Shown here: positions 10,854-21,913 of the stretch, piece by piece
Numbering within the stretch: the first letter of the stretch is position 1
Layout: each line of letters starts with the position of its first letter
Assembly (NCBI GenBank): GCA_023101725.1
Contig: JALJCO010010480.1
Coordinates: 153,501-217,500 of the forward strand
Length of the DNA stretch: 64,000 nt
From: Atherinomorus stipes
Lineage: Eukaryota; Chordata; Actinopteri; Atheriniformes; Atherinidae
Direction: 5' to 3'
The notes under the pieces: model-generated
Databases searched by the model: none
Told to the model about the DNA's origin: nothing
Seen by the model: only the letters and a program-made list of their open reading frames with translations
Program-made: the position numbers and the translations under genes

Positions 10854-12963
10854 ATCCTGAGCCTGAACTTTTTTCGGACGAGTGGGCTTGTTCAAAGCTT
10901 TACTTTGCTTTACTTTGGAGAATTTGGCCAAAAATAGAGGCGATTTTTTTGTGACTAGGGTCTAAATCATGACGTAATAGCACTTTCTTGCTGCTAGATG
11001 CGTATATAATTTTCTGCAAGCGGTATGTCGTCTCTTCTTCTTTTTTTTTTTTTTGCAAGTTCAAGTCATGTCTCTAGTGTTATGGCTGATGTCCACGTTG
11101 CAAGTCTCTTTCAGCTGTAATCAGTAATCTATCATGTCATACCTGGTGTCTGCTCTACTGAGAAGACTGAATTATAATATCCAAGGAATTTAAAATCCAC
11201 ACTCACCCGTTATCTCCCAGTATTTTGTAACAGCACTGATCTTTAGTTTAACTGACCAATATTTTGTCTCTTGGACAGTTTCTTTGCTTTGCCATATTTG
11301 GAAAACTTGTAGATGAACATGGGAATTTATTCAGTCTATAAATATGCTCTTAACTTATCCAAGAGTTTTTAATGTGTATAAAAATCCACCTGGACCTGCA
11401 GAGAGATGCTCTAAACTAGCATTTTTCTGAATGTGGAGAGGAGGCTAAGCTGCATCTTAGTGCAGGATCACCACCTGCAGGTTTTAGATGTTTCCCTGCT
11501 GCAACATCTGATCCACATGACAGTTTCTTATCAAGTTCTGCAGAAGCCTCTTAATGACCCGCTGATAGTTTGACTCAGTCATATTACAGCTGGTAAACAT
11601 GTAAAACCTGCAGGACAGATGCCCACAGCTGGTTATCCTCCACTAGTGGATGAGGAAAATCTTCTTTTTAGGCTTTATGCGAGCTGAGTACAGCAAGTCT
11701 TATTATATTCTTTTTTTAAACTAAAAAAAAAATTCTCAATATTTTAATTAATTTAGACCCTCCTAGCAGCAGTTTTAATAACTATTCCTTGCATTCCTAA
11801 ACGAGCAACAGCTGTTCTTTCTAGTAAACGGACCCAGTAAAACTACGATGTTTCCAGTGGATCTGATCCCAGTTTAACGTCATCACGGCAGTCCCAGTTT
11901 ATGGAAACTGTCCATTAAACATCTCATTCTTCTCCTGAACACATTCAGGAATCTTCTGATGGAGTTACATAACTTTAGTACGAACTAAAGATACCAACAA
12001 GCTCACGTTTATGCCGCTACGACGCTAAGCTAGCTGCTAACATGAGCTGCTAATATCAAGCTTTCATATTACAGTAACTCACCTGTTCAGGTGTGTTTAC
12101 GGTGGATGTGGAGGATGCAGCGTCTCGTACTTGATACCGCAGAGTGACGATGCAGCAGCTGCTCTCATGTTTGTCGCTTTTATTCAGTTTTTAATGTCCA
12201 GAATTACAGCGATGCAGCAGCACCAGACGTGCTCACGTGCTGCTGCTGTTTATATGTGCGCGGGGGCGCGTGTCTGTGTGACGTCTCGGGAGATGACAGC
12301 TGACAACACGGACAGCAGGCGCGGGATCAGACAGAGATTGTGACGAAATTAATACGTTTTTTTTTCCAAAAGAAAAAAAAAAGAAAGAAAGAAAACCGCT
12401 GCTCACGAGTCTGAAACTGTCCAAGTCCAGACTGTGAGTCTCTGGAAAAGCGACTATGTGGCTCCTTCGGTTTCTTGCACAAACTGTCTCTAACTAGTTC
12501 TTCCATCTTCGCCCAGCGCCGGTTATTTTCAAGTCCTTTATCGGTCAGGACGGCGGCATAAACTCAGGCTCCACGATATGATGTTCATAGCTGACGTTAG
12601 CAAGCAGTTCACCGTTCCACTGCAGCAGCTGCAGCTGGATCTTTACCATCATCTAACCACGCTGCTCCACCTGCGATTGAGTAGAAATGCGCTCCAATGA
12701 GCGCCAAAATACGTTGATTTTGCTTGTAGATTAATATGACCATTTATAGTGTGGGATTGTACGCAACTTTTTAACCACATACTTGACTATATGAAGTTCT
12801 AACTGTGGACTTTTTTTTCTTCTCCCCCCCCCCCCCTTTCCGTCACTCGCCGGAAATCCGGCAGGGGAAAACTTTAAGCCCTGCACTTTTCTGAACTGGC
12901 TGATGATCCAGCACAAACCAGTTCCAGTCCAGCTGTTCTGGAGCATCTTTCATGTTTCCCACG
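10854..12963. other. No gene recognised; GC-rich block at 12060-12340
   Basis: A moderately CpG-rich block lies at about 12060-12340, with cgcgggggcgcgtg and a TGACGTCTC motif. It is followed by homopolymer and purine tracts (12350-12395) and a C run at 12823-12835. The block could be a promoter, but I see no linked coding exon. Confidence 0.35.
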
Positions 12964-12971
12964 GCTTAGAT

Positions 12972-13184
12972 CAGGGTTTCCCAACCCTGGTCCTCAGGGA
13001 CCCCGGCCCTGCATGTACTCCAGGTTTCCAACTCCACCACACCTGATTCAGATCAACTCAACTGCTCATCAACTTCTTTGCAAGCTGCTAACAAGCCTTT
13101 CATCTGAGTCAGGTGTGTTCAAGTAGGAATATCTGGAAAACCAGCAGGGGTGGGGTCCCTGAGGACCAGGGTTGGGAAACCCTG
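12972..13184. mobile_element. hAT MITE, 213 bp
   Basis: Ends cagggtttcccaaccctgg and its near-perfect inverse ccagggttgggaaaccctg. An 8-bp duplication with one mismatch flanks it (gcttagat at 12964-12971, gcgtagat at 13185-13192). A second copy is at 50642-50854. It has no coding capacity. Confidence 0.9.
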
Positions 13185-13771
13185 GCGTAGATTATACATG
13201 TAACTCAGTGGACAGACCACAACTCTGTATGTCGCTGATGACACAACATGGCGGCTCGTTTCACGACTGAAAAGCTGTTAGTCTTTAGCTGAGCCTCCTA
13301 AACATCGGATATTTACGCAAATACACGTCTGATTAACTTCTAACTGCACAGAACTACTGATTTTGTCTTGGTGTGTTGCTGTATGGCAAAGCTACTGGAA
13401 GTTAAGGTCGTGTCATCAGCACTTCAATTCAGGTCCACGTTTGTCAGAGTAACGTTTCCATGCTGCATGGTGAGGAGCGCGACGTGAAACGACACAAAAT
13501 CCTGTTTTTAGAAATCGTCCCAGTTATGGACAGATTCCTGCTAAAGCCCAAAGACAAACGGTAACAGCTGCTAAGTGTAACTGTGCAACACTGCAGTCAT
13601 ACCGGTCAGAAACTGGAAATAAGGAAGCATCGGTCATGATTCCAGAATGAGACAGCGGTGGTCGTAGAGACAACAAGACCTCTGATTCTGTTTATTACAC
13701 AGTTAAAGAGAAACTGTTTGCTGATGTCAGAGAACTTGACATGGTTGAATTCAGATGTGTGGAGACATATA

Positions 13772-13968
13772 GGAGGTCTACAGTCCTCAACATTATTCAC
13801 ACCCTCCCAGTAAATAAAGGCTAGATTGACCATAGTAATCCAAATAACAGGAAACAAGAGAAACAAAAATAAAAATGTTTGTTTTTAATATTTCTTTTGA
13901 ACCACAATTTAAAATCAGTTTCATTATTTTCATGGAATTTTTATTCTTACTTTTGTCAGTATTTATCG
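13772..13968. repeat. Tc1-type MITE family 1, rearranged fragment
   Basis: Begins with a family terminus (cagtcctcaacattattcac) and then continues with the internal segment in the opposite orientation (aatatttcttttgaacc, ttttcatggaatttttat). It is a deleted or inverted derivative. Confidence 0.65.
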
Positions 13969-14461
13969 GCAGTTTAATAGCTTTTGCATCGGCGCATTCA
14001 CAGCGCTGTGATGCAACAACAGCAGTTTTCCACTTTGTTAATGTCTTTGTTCCACATTTGGTTAGATGGAATCTGGTTACCCTACATGCAACTTTGGTTA
14101 GCCAGATTAAGCCTAATGATGTCATTTAAGTGATATCATTCAGCAATATAGGCCTAAATGTTTGTTATTGCCGTATTTCGCAGGTCACACGATGTGATTA
14201 GGTATTTATGTGTTTTCGGTCATCAGTTATCGATATCGGCCTTTAGGAGCTGACATTTATTGGTACCACCGGGCCTGAAAAACACTGGTTCCGGTAAAGA
14301 AAAATTGTCAGTTATTGCAGCTTCTTTCCTCTCCTGCAGGTCTTTTGCTGAAGAACCACTTTGAGGGAATATCCAAGCTGACTGGTTAGCGTCGCTGTGC
14401 TGGTTAGAAGCAGAGAAGCTGCCGCTCAGTGTTGCCCATTAAAGGCAGCTGGAAACACACA
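13969..14461. other. No gene recognised
   Basis: Only short open frames, with no coding or repeat signature I can support. I searched the minus strand here for the missing 3' exons of rpain and did not find them. Confidence 0.4.
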
Positions 14462-14463
14462 TA

Positions 14464-14876
14464 CAGTCATCCTCCAAATTATTCACACCGTCCCATTAGA
14501 GATGGCAAAAACCAGCTGCCCGTGAAATAAGCTGAAATTGACTAAAGTAATAATAAATAAAAATTCTATGAAAATCATGACATTGATTTTGAATTGTGGT
14601 TCAAAAGAAATATAAAAAAACAAACACACAAAAAATAAAACAAGTAAACAAGCACGACGGCACTCCGAGGCTAAAATGTTTGAGACAATCACTGCAATCA
14701 GGAGTTTTCTGTGACGTCCAATCAGACGTCTGCACCTGTTGACAGGTATGTTATTATTTGCAACCAAAATTCAAAAGCAATATATCATTTAACTAAATTA
14801 TCATTTTGGTAAATTCTTATTTATTATGTTTCTTTAGTTCCACGTTGTTTGAATTATTATTGTGATTTTAGCCTAA
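14464..14876 (+). mobile_element. Tc1-type MITE family 1, copy C
   Basis: The 5' end cagtcatcctccaaattatt follows a TA. The core motifs aacaagtaaacaagcacgac, caatcactgcaatcagg and gacgtctgcacctg are present. A short internal deletion removes the tggtccatgttcatg part, and the 3' terminus is missing. Confidence 0.8.
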
Positions 14877-15150
14877 ATGTTTGACCTGTTTACATTTAAC
14901 CACAAGCAGAGGGAGGAAAAATCATTTTCCAGGCAACGCAAGCTTTTCCAGGACATTTGATGTTTTTAGTTTTTTTTCCATTTTCCATGTGTTTTCCATG
15001 ACTGGAAGATTGGTCAATCATCTTCCAGCTTTTCCAGGACATGTGGGAACCCTGATGATATTCAATTTTATTGAACGTGTTCATAAAACGTGTATTTTTT
15101 TCCGTCATCGTACCGACAAAGAACTGAAACGTGAGTTGTGTACCGAGGTA
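14877..15150. repeat. Unclassified repeat-like sequence with internal inverted copies
   Basis: Contains cttttccaggacat twice (about 14941-14955 and 15029-15042), separated by an AT-rich tract with ccattttccatgtg. It looks like a short transposon fragment, but its boundaries are unclear. Confidence 0.35.
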
Positions 15151-15673
15151 CAGTCGTCTTCAAAATTATTCATACTCTCCCATTAAATTAGGAAAAAAAA
15201 TCAGCTGTCAGGGAAATAAGATGAAATTGACAAAAGTAATAAGAAATAAAAGTTCTATGAAAATCATGACGTTGGTTTTAAATTGTGGTTTGAAAGAAAT
15301 ATTAAAAACAAACAAAAAAATAAAACAAGTAAACAAGCATGACAGGGCTCTGAAGCTAAAGTGTTATTGAGCAACAATCACTGCAATCAGGTGTTTTCTG
15401 TGACGTCCAATCAGACGTCTGCACCTGCTGACAGGTATGTTGGTCCATGTTCATGGGGAAGATGCTCTGATGCGTCTGGGACAGTTTTGTTTGTTTGTTT
15501 TTTAATGATTATTTCCAACCACAATTCAAAAGAAATCTTTTACTTCACTAAATGATCATTTTAAAAATTTCTATTCATTAGTAGTTTCTTTAGTTTCTTG
15601 TTATTTGAATTACTATTGTGAATTTAGCTTTTTCTTTAATTGGAGGGTAGGAATCATTTTGAGGACGACCACA
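15151..15673 (+). mobile_element. Tc1-type MITE family 1, complete copy D
   Basis: The best-preserved copy at about 523 bp. The left end cagtcgtcttcaaaattatt follows TA. The right end reads ggagggtaggaatcattttg and gaggacgacc. The interior has the full family core ending in a T-rich tract. It lies about 100 bp beyond the last rpain exon found, so it sits in an rpain intron or in the 3' flank. Confidence 0.85.
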
Positions 15674-15774
15674 TACTGAACCGTGAATTTTGTGTACCGT
15701 TACAGCCGTAAAAAGAAAAACAAACATCAACTGCTGTCAGCTTTGTGTTTAAAGCAGTAAATAGTTGGACTTAC

Positions 15775-16496
15775 ATGTGACATACGGGGCAGATAATGTG
15801 CATCTCTTCCATGTCCTCCACAACAGATGATATGTACTGCTGCTCCAACTGCACGTTCCTCTCGTGCTCCTCTATCATAGACATTTCTGTGGCACAAAGA
15901 CACCCGGGCACATAAAACTCTGTCTCAAGCCTGCATACATCACCTCTCCAGTCTGCAGTCTGGTTCATGAGTAAACAGGTGTACCCTGGGAGATAAGCTC
16001 CTGCTGGATCTCCTCCAGAACTGCCAGCTCGTCATGCTCCTGCATGGCTCCCCGCATCTGTGTAACAGGGCAGTAATGAGTCTGTTCTTACAGCCAAACA
16101 GAGAAAAGACTGCTTTCTGTGAGGAGCTGAGCCGGACCTCTGCCGGGCCCCGCGGGCCCCACAGGCAGGGCAGCCTCTGGTCCTCTGACTGCAAGGCGGT
16201 CCACTCCTCCTCCATCACTTCCTGGACGATGATGGAGGTCCCGGAGCTGCTCTGCGGCTGGCTCTCCCCCATCTGTCGGTACCTGTCCAGCAGCCTGGAC
16301 CGGCTGTTCTTCAGCCTGTCCACACAGCGCTTTAAAAGAAAACAAGAGGCCAGAGCATGTCGGTGTGAAAGTGTGCAGCATGCCGGCATGCTGCGGAGCT
16401 GCTAGCTGCTGTTTCACTGCTCACCTGGCGGTACGTTTCCTTCCATGGCGGAGTGGATCCTTTATAAAGCGCGCGGTGTCTTTGCAGAGGGTCCAT
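15775..16496 (-). CDS. rpain: RPA-interacting protein, 5' four exons (partial)
   Basis: The RPAIN family binds replication protein A and carries it into the nucleus. Exons on the minus strand: 16496-16425 (24 codons from ATG), 16329-16138, 16057-15985 and 15886-15775. The joined frame stays open for 149 codons plus two bases. Introns are 95, 80 and 98 bp and all are GT-AG. The donor at 16137 (GTCCGG) is weak, but the phase and family alignment support it. Landmarks: LYKGSTPPWKETYRQ in exon 1, LKNSRSRLLDRYRQ and VQEVMEEEWTALQS in exon 2, LAVLEEIQQELISQ in exon 3, and the first zinc pair IICPVC at the end of exon 4, before a strong GTAAGT donor. These match the conserved N-terminal basic and central regions of RPAIN. 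The C-terminal zinc-binding part (family length about 210-220 residues) is not visible downstream, so the gene is incomplete here. A longer uninterrupted minus frame (16389-15940) reads through introns and is not the protein. Confidence 0.9.
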
Positions 16497-16722
16497 TAAA
16501 GTGTTTAACAGCTGCTAAGAGTTCACATCAGTGCGAAAACTTCAGACTTGCCGACGAAATATTAGGAAACGCTGCGAGGAGAAGCATTTCACTTTCTAAC
16601 CTACCACCCCGGAAGTTGATGTACGCTGCCGCGAAAGGCACGCTGGGTTATGTAGTTGTTTGAAACTCAGGCCTAAAACTCCTTTTACGTCAATAAAATT
16701 TTTTAAAATCATTATCGTCAAG
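16497..16722 (-). promoter_or_regulatory. rpain promoter with ETS and ZNF143-like sites
   Basis: Immediately upstream of the rpain ATG there is ccggaagt (16609-16616), an ETS-family site. At 16637-16657 the minus strand reads aactacataacccagcgtg and continues cc, close to the ZNF143/THAP11 consensus AACTACAATTCCCAGCATGC. There is no TATA box at a sensible spacing. This is the usual layout of a TATA-less housekeeping promoter. The first 226 bp are bounded by a transposon inserted at 16723. Confidence 0.6.
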
Positions 16723-17561
16723 CATAGATATGAACACTAGATGCCGCCTTCGGACCCGTAGCGTACGTCGGCTCGGCCGCCATCTTGGGCAGGGGTTTCT
16801 AACAGCAGTTAGGTCCGTATCTGTGGTTCGGTGTCGTTTCTTCCACTTCATGCTGAAAGATTCAGCCGTCTGCAGCTGTCATTGATTTCAGACCAGAAGA
16901 CTTGGACAGAACTGGACAGTCAACTCATTTGAAAGGACTGATACCATCTAGTTTTACTTTTCCTGGCGTTTTTGCAAAGTTTGTAATCATGACAATTTCT
17001 CACATGATCAAAATATTTCAGTGCCACTAAATGATTGTAAAAGAAACGGTTAAAGTTTTCCTTTTTTAATTCATCCTCCTCATATAAACATTTAAAACTT
17101 AGTTAATTAGGTCACATCCTTGATGTTAAAATGCAATATTCTGATAAGACATTTTTTAAACATCACATGGATGAGTTATTCTCAAGTACCTGAATAATGT
17201 AGAATATTGTTTATTATCTAGACTTACCAGAAATACAAACCTGACAATGACCCTCCGAAAAACAAAATCATTACACCTGGTAGCTAAAATCAGCTCACTT
17301 TTACCTGAAGCAGAACTGGATGATGAGCATGAAAAGAATGAATAAATTCTGTTGTTGTGGTACATTCAACCTGATTTTAATGTGTTCAAATTTGTAGTTT
17401 TTACTACAACAGAAAATGAAAGAATAACAGTTTTACGTGTTTGGTTTTTGTGTTATTACATTTTTTTAAAAGGACATTTGTGAGTTTTGTTCTGGTTATG
17501 ATTTGAATTATAGCTTATTTCTTTATTTATTATATTTGTGCTCCACTACCATGCATATACA

Positions 17562-17592
<31 letters not shown>

Positions 17593-17617
17593 TATAGATA
17601 TAGATAGATAGATAGAA

Positions 17618-17685
<68 letters not shown>

Positions 17686-18079
17686 AGAGAGAGAGAGATC
17701 GGGATTTCTTTTTCAAATAATATATAAAAAAAAAGCAGCCTGACCAGCGCTATGTACAAACGCACGGCTACATAGGTCAGGCTGGTGCACCAGGCTATAA
17801 AATCACTATGTATGTATGTGGGTGTGTCTAAGTGTGTGTATATGTAAATGAAATTATTTATGCTTTGTCATAAATATCAGATATTTATAATAAACCAAAC
17901 GGCTTGAAAATTAGTTGAGAATTGAGTCAGTTATGGTGGATTTAAGCTGAAATAGATCTCTGCCTACATTGATTAATGCAATGAGGAGACGTGGCTTCCC
18001 CCTGCCTAAGATGGTGGCCGAGCTGATGTATCGCTCCAATGGACAGCAGCTTCGGAGGCGGCATCTAGTGATATCTATG
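16723..18079. mobile_element. DNA transposon, 1357 bp, 9-bp target duplication
   Basis: Inverted ends of roughly 75-80 bp. The left reads catagatat, cactagatgccgcc, ctcggccgccatcttgggc. The right, reverse-complemented, reads catagatatcactagatg, ctcggccaccatcttaggc. Flanks are atcgtcaag (16714-16722) and atcctcaag (18080-18088), a 9-bp duplication with one mismatch. The interior has no transposase frame, but it has a GATA microsatellite and a hairpin (17736-17745 pairing with 17775-17784). A 9-bp duplication with long inverted ends suggests a Mutator-like element, though the family is not certain. The ends contain a YY1-type GCCGCCATCTTG. Confidence 0.8.
17562..17697. repeat. TA then GATA microsatellite
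   Basis: (TA)n at about 17562-17590 passes into (GATA)n to about 17684 and then a short GA run. It lies inside the 1357-bp transposon and creates spurious SIYLSIYL frames on the minus strand. Confidence 0.95.
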
Positions 18080-19337
18080 ATCCTCAAGTGTTTTTATTTA
18101 TGAAAAAGACATTCTAATTTATTTAATAAGTGTTCATTATTAATAATTTAATGCATAATCACACATAGGGCAGTACAGTTGGGACAGTTTTCACTCTTCT
18201 CATTTTCACGCAAAAGTTAGACATTAAAGGTTGAAAATGGAATACGGACAGAACAGCGACATCACGTGTGTTTAGGTTGTAGTTGCAACGGCAGATAAAC
18301 AACTAACTGTGCCCAAACTATTGTTTCCACACAGAGATCGTATTTGGCAACCGGCAATGGCGACGTGTATTGGCTTATAGACGTAAATATAATGCCATTA
18401 TTGAACCCGTAAAAAGTTATTTTATAATTATTTTTGGGATTAATATAATTTTTCTAGTAAATGTTGTACTTTCATCTCCCCCCCCCCCCCAAACGACCTG
18501 TGGAGGGTTTTTTTTTTTTTTTTTTTTTTAAATATAGCTTTTGACAAAAACATTACATATTTATCCTTTAAAAAGGGTCTGGACAGAAGATTTTTTTAAT
18601 GCATCCTCTATAAATAACCAAGAAATAATATCCATAAGTAATTTATCATTTTCACAATCAATAAAAAACAAGAGGTGTGTTTTTGTCTCAGCTGCACCCA
18701 TAGAATAAAAATGTTGAGACACCACTGAAATGGCTGGAGAGCTGATACTGCTGATGGAATGAACTATTAAAAACTTCAATTACAATTTTTTTTTTTTTTT
18801 TACACTTTATTAAGTTTCAATTTGATTTAATTCAACAATAGCATAGGCAAACTTTAAAAAATTAAAAAGAACAAATTATTTAATGGATACTGCAAACAGT
18901 ACACATGCTAATACAATAACAGTGGAATAACTAGAAAATTTCTGAAGAAATTTTGAATGCTGCCAATAGGCTACCCACGTCCAAGAGAGTGGCAGCCATG
19001 TTACAAAGATGGAACACCTGTGCTGACAGATACACGATTACCTCAAAGTACATGTATAGTGTGTCTGTGTGCGTGTGTGAGTGAAGAGAGAGAGAAAGAG
19101 AGAGAGAGAATAAGGGAGGAGAAAAGAGGAGGTGCGCTAAACTGAGATAGACCCTGTGAGAAAGACAGACAGATGGCGAGACAAAGACTGTGATACAGAC
19201 AGAGAGACGGACATTGACCGAGATGTGATTTGTCAGATTGGTGGATTTTGGAATAATTTCAGATTTTTCACCAAAGTTCAATTGCGATTGTATCAAAACT
19301 GTAACTCAAAACGTCATATCAGGCTGTTGAAGGTTTA
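18080..19337. other. No gene recognised; homopolymer and purine tracts
   Basis: Contains C and T runs at 18478-18530 and 18787-18802, and a GA-rich tract at 19082-19135. Nothing coding or of a known repeat family was recognised by eye. Confidence 0.45.
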
Positions 19338-19450
19338 TGGGGGCGACTGTGGCTCAGGTGGTAGAGCAGGTCGCCCAATGATCGAAGGATCGGCGGTTTG
19401 AATCCCGATCCCCCAGCCATGAGTCGTTGTGTCCTTGGGCAAGACACTTA

Positions 19451-20719
19451 CGGCTGTCAGCGAGTGCAGACGTGCTTTCCTCTGCCTCCCTTCCTCCCTG
19501 TTTTCCCTGCAATCTTTGTCTTGTCTCCTCTGAGCCTCTCTCTGCATTTTTCTCCTAAATCCTAAACTTCAACTATGGATCTGGACGGCGGGTCTCTCAT
19601 CACAACGGATAATATTTTTTTACCCAGAGACAAGGTGCAGGGGGCGGCATCTTGTCCGGACGGGACGGTCCCAGCAGGTCACACTGAAGACCTGTACATG
19701 TTTGGATTTATGATAACTGGGTTCCTGCTGGTTGGAGCTGTCGGGTACCTGGTTCATGGGGAAACTCTGAAGCTGACGGCAGCTGTGGGCAGGCTGCCGT
19801 CCGAGCTGTTTCTCCGAGCTACCAACACTCAGACTCAAACTTTGTGCACGTTGACTCGCGTGGATGCCCTGTGGGGCAAACTGGGGACGATGTCTGACAG
19901 CATAAAGGATGTTGGGTTCCACCTGGAGCAGTTGGAGACTTGGATTGGGGGTAATTAACACAAATTTGGCTGATTTGGACGCCATTGTGAGACCTGCTGA
20001 AGACTTTACAGGCAGACGGAAACATGCCTCCGCCTGGACCCAAACTATCTCCTTATCTCAATCTGGTCCCCGGGAGCGGCCTTGCAGCTGCTCCTTAACT
20101 CCCACATGTCCTTGGAGAAACTGCAGAAGTGAGGCTCTGCAACCCCCCCCCCCTCCACGAGAACAGTTGGGACTCTCTGAAGGCCGTCTCTATCATCTAC
20201 GGACTGTGCGTGAAGCCGCTGTCTCTCGCTTACACACACACATTTTCACGACACTGATGCGCACATCCCACTGCACTGCTGGTCCTTCTCAACTTCCTCC
20301 CACCAGAAATCGGTGGAGGATGGAGGATGCGCCCCCATTTGTGGCTGCGTCTTCTCCCTCACTGGGCTCTGGACCCCTCCTCCTCCCTACCACATGTGTC
20401 ATGATGTTGTGACTGTCTGCATACGTGCTTAACTGTACTGAGGGTGTTTTTTTTTAACCCATTATCACGTCCTCTGCAGAGGGCGGGACAGTGGTTTCTT
20501 TTTTTTCTCCTCTCCCCACCTGTCCCAGTGTATATCTTTTTCACTCTGCAAACAGGTGCGCTGCTCATGTGGCTGCACCCTCAGTCTGCCCGGTTCTGTT
20601 TGTATTGTGTCTACTGTCTGTGTAGTCTTGGACGGGTTGTACTGGAAAAAGAATTTCATTGCACTGGGACGCCGGTACAATGACAATAAAGTTTTTCTGA
20701 TTCTGAAAAGTTTTTCTGA
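19451..20719 (+). mobile_element. 1.27-kb retroposon nested in the SINE, with membrane-protein ORF
   Basis: It sits exactly between the two SINE halves, with at most a 3-bp TTA shared at the junctions, so there is no normal long target duplication. The 3' end reads acaatgacaataaag, then two imperfect copies of tttttctgatt. Short repeated tails without target duplication are typical of CR1-group LINEs. The 5' part is pyrimidine-rich. There is no reverse transcriptase; instead a 127-codon ORF is present (separate entry). It could be a non-autonomous derivative of a LINE or a chimaeric retroposed transcript. Confidence 0.7.
19575..19958 (+). CDS. Small ORF in the nested retroposon, one predicted membrane span
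   Basis: 127 codons from ATG. The N-terminal 40 residues are polar. A single hydrophobic helix follows at residues 41-60 (YMFGFMITGFLLVGAVGYLV), then a polar segment whose last part (residues about 100-125, MSDSIKDVGFHLEQLETW) has heptad-like leucines. I do not recognise the family. It lies entirely inside the retroposon, about 125 bp from its 5' end, so it is probably an element-encoded or captured frame rather than a host gene. A second overlapping frame (19909-20412) has no recognisable features. Whether it is expressed is unknown. Confidence 0.4.
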   Translation: MDLDGGSLITTDNIFLPRDKVQGAASCPDGTVPAGHTEDLYMFGFMITGFLLVGAVGYLVHGETLKLTAAVGRLPSELFLRATNTQTQTLCTLTRVDALWGKLGTMSDSIKDVGFHLEQLETWIGGN

Positions 20720-21112
20720 TTAACCCTCCTTGCCTCCAGTGGGGGCACTGCTGGTGTATGAATGCGTGTGAATGTTACGGTGGTGGTCGGAGGGGCCGTA
20801 GGCGCGAAATGGCAGCCACGCTTCCGTCAGACTGTCCCAGGGCAGCTGTGGCTACGTACGTAGTTTACCATCACCAAGTATGACTGAGGAGTGAAAGAAT
20901 AATGGACCTACTGTAAAGTGCTTTGAGTGCCTTGAAAAGCGGTATAGAAATCTAATCCATTATTATTATTATTATTATTATGTGTGATGACCCCTTTAAA
21001 GTTGGAATGATGTTTCTATCAGAAAGTATGGATTACTGGTAAAGCTCCAAAGTGACCTTAGTTTTCCACTCATTCTGGTCAAACACCATTCATTTTTAAT
21101 GAGAACAATGGT

Positions 21113-21815
21113 TGCATAGACAGACAGACAAACAGACAGAGACTTTGAAACAGATAGACAGACAGACAGGGACTGAGATAGACAGACAGAGACTGTGAGA
21201 TAGACAGATAGAGACTGAGATAGACAGACAGGGACTGTGAGACAGACAGACAGAGACTGAGACAGAAGACAGACAGACAGAGACTGAGATAGACAGACAG
21301 AGACTGTGAGATAGACAGATAGAGACTGAGATAGACAGACAGACAGAGACTGTGAGATAGACAGACAGAGACTGAGACAGACAGAGAGTGAGATAGAGAC
21401 AGAGACTGTGAGATAGACAGACAGACAGAGACTGTGAGACAGACAGACAGAGACTGAGACAGACAGACAGACAGGGACTGAGATAGACAGACAGAGACTG
21501 TGAGATAGACAGATAGAGACTGAGATAGACAGACAGGGACTGTGAGACAGACAGACAGAGACTGAGACAGACAGACAGACAGAGAATGAGATAGACAGAC
21601 AGAGACTGTGAGATAGACAGAGACTGAGATAGACAGACAGACAGAGACTGAGATAGACGGACAGAGACTGTGAGATAGACAGATAGAGACTGAGATAGAC
21701 AGACAGACAGAGACTGTGAGATAGACAGACAGAGACTGTGAGATAGACAACCAGAGACTGAGATAGATAGACAGAGACTGATAGATAGACAGATAGACAG
21801 ATAGACTAGTTAGAC

Positions 21816-21913
<98 letters not shown>
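21113..21913. repeat. GACA/GATA compound satellite, about 800 bp
   Basis: From 21113 to about 21805 the array is made of (GACA)n/(GATA)n short runs joined by gagactg(tg)agata spacers. From 21808 to 21913 it is pure (GATA)n. The composition matches the Bkm-type GATA/GACA satellites first described in snakes. The minus-strand 284-codon SIYLSIYL/VCLSQSLS frame is an artefact of the repeat. Confidence 0.95.

Larger units (their letters stand above)
19338..20980 (+). mobile_element. tRNA-derived SINE split by a retroposon
   Basis: The head has an A box (tggctcaggtgg, 19350-19361) and B box (ggtttgaatcc, 19395-19405), followed by gtccttgggcaagacactta. The body resumes at 20720 with taaccctccttgcctcc and ends with gtaaagtgctttgagtgcc and an (ATT)n tail at 20960-20980. 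In intact fish SINEs the two halves are contiguous (gacacttaaccc), so 19451-20719 is a later insertion. Confidence 0.85.

Noticed and set aside
15940..16389. 149-codon uninterrupted minus-strand frame as the rpain protein
   Set aside because: It reads intron sequence at both ends. Family motifs are recovered only with the four-exon splice model.
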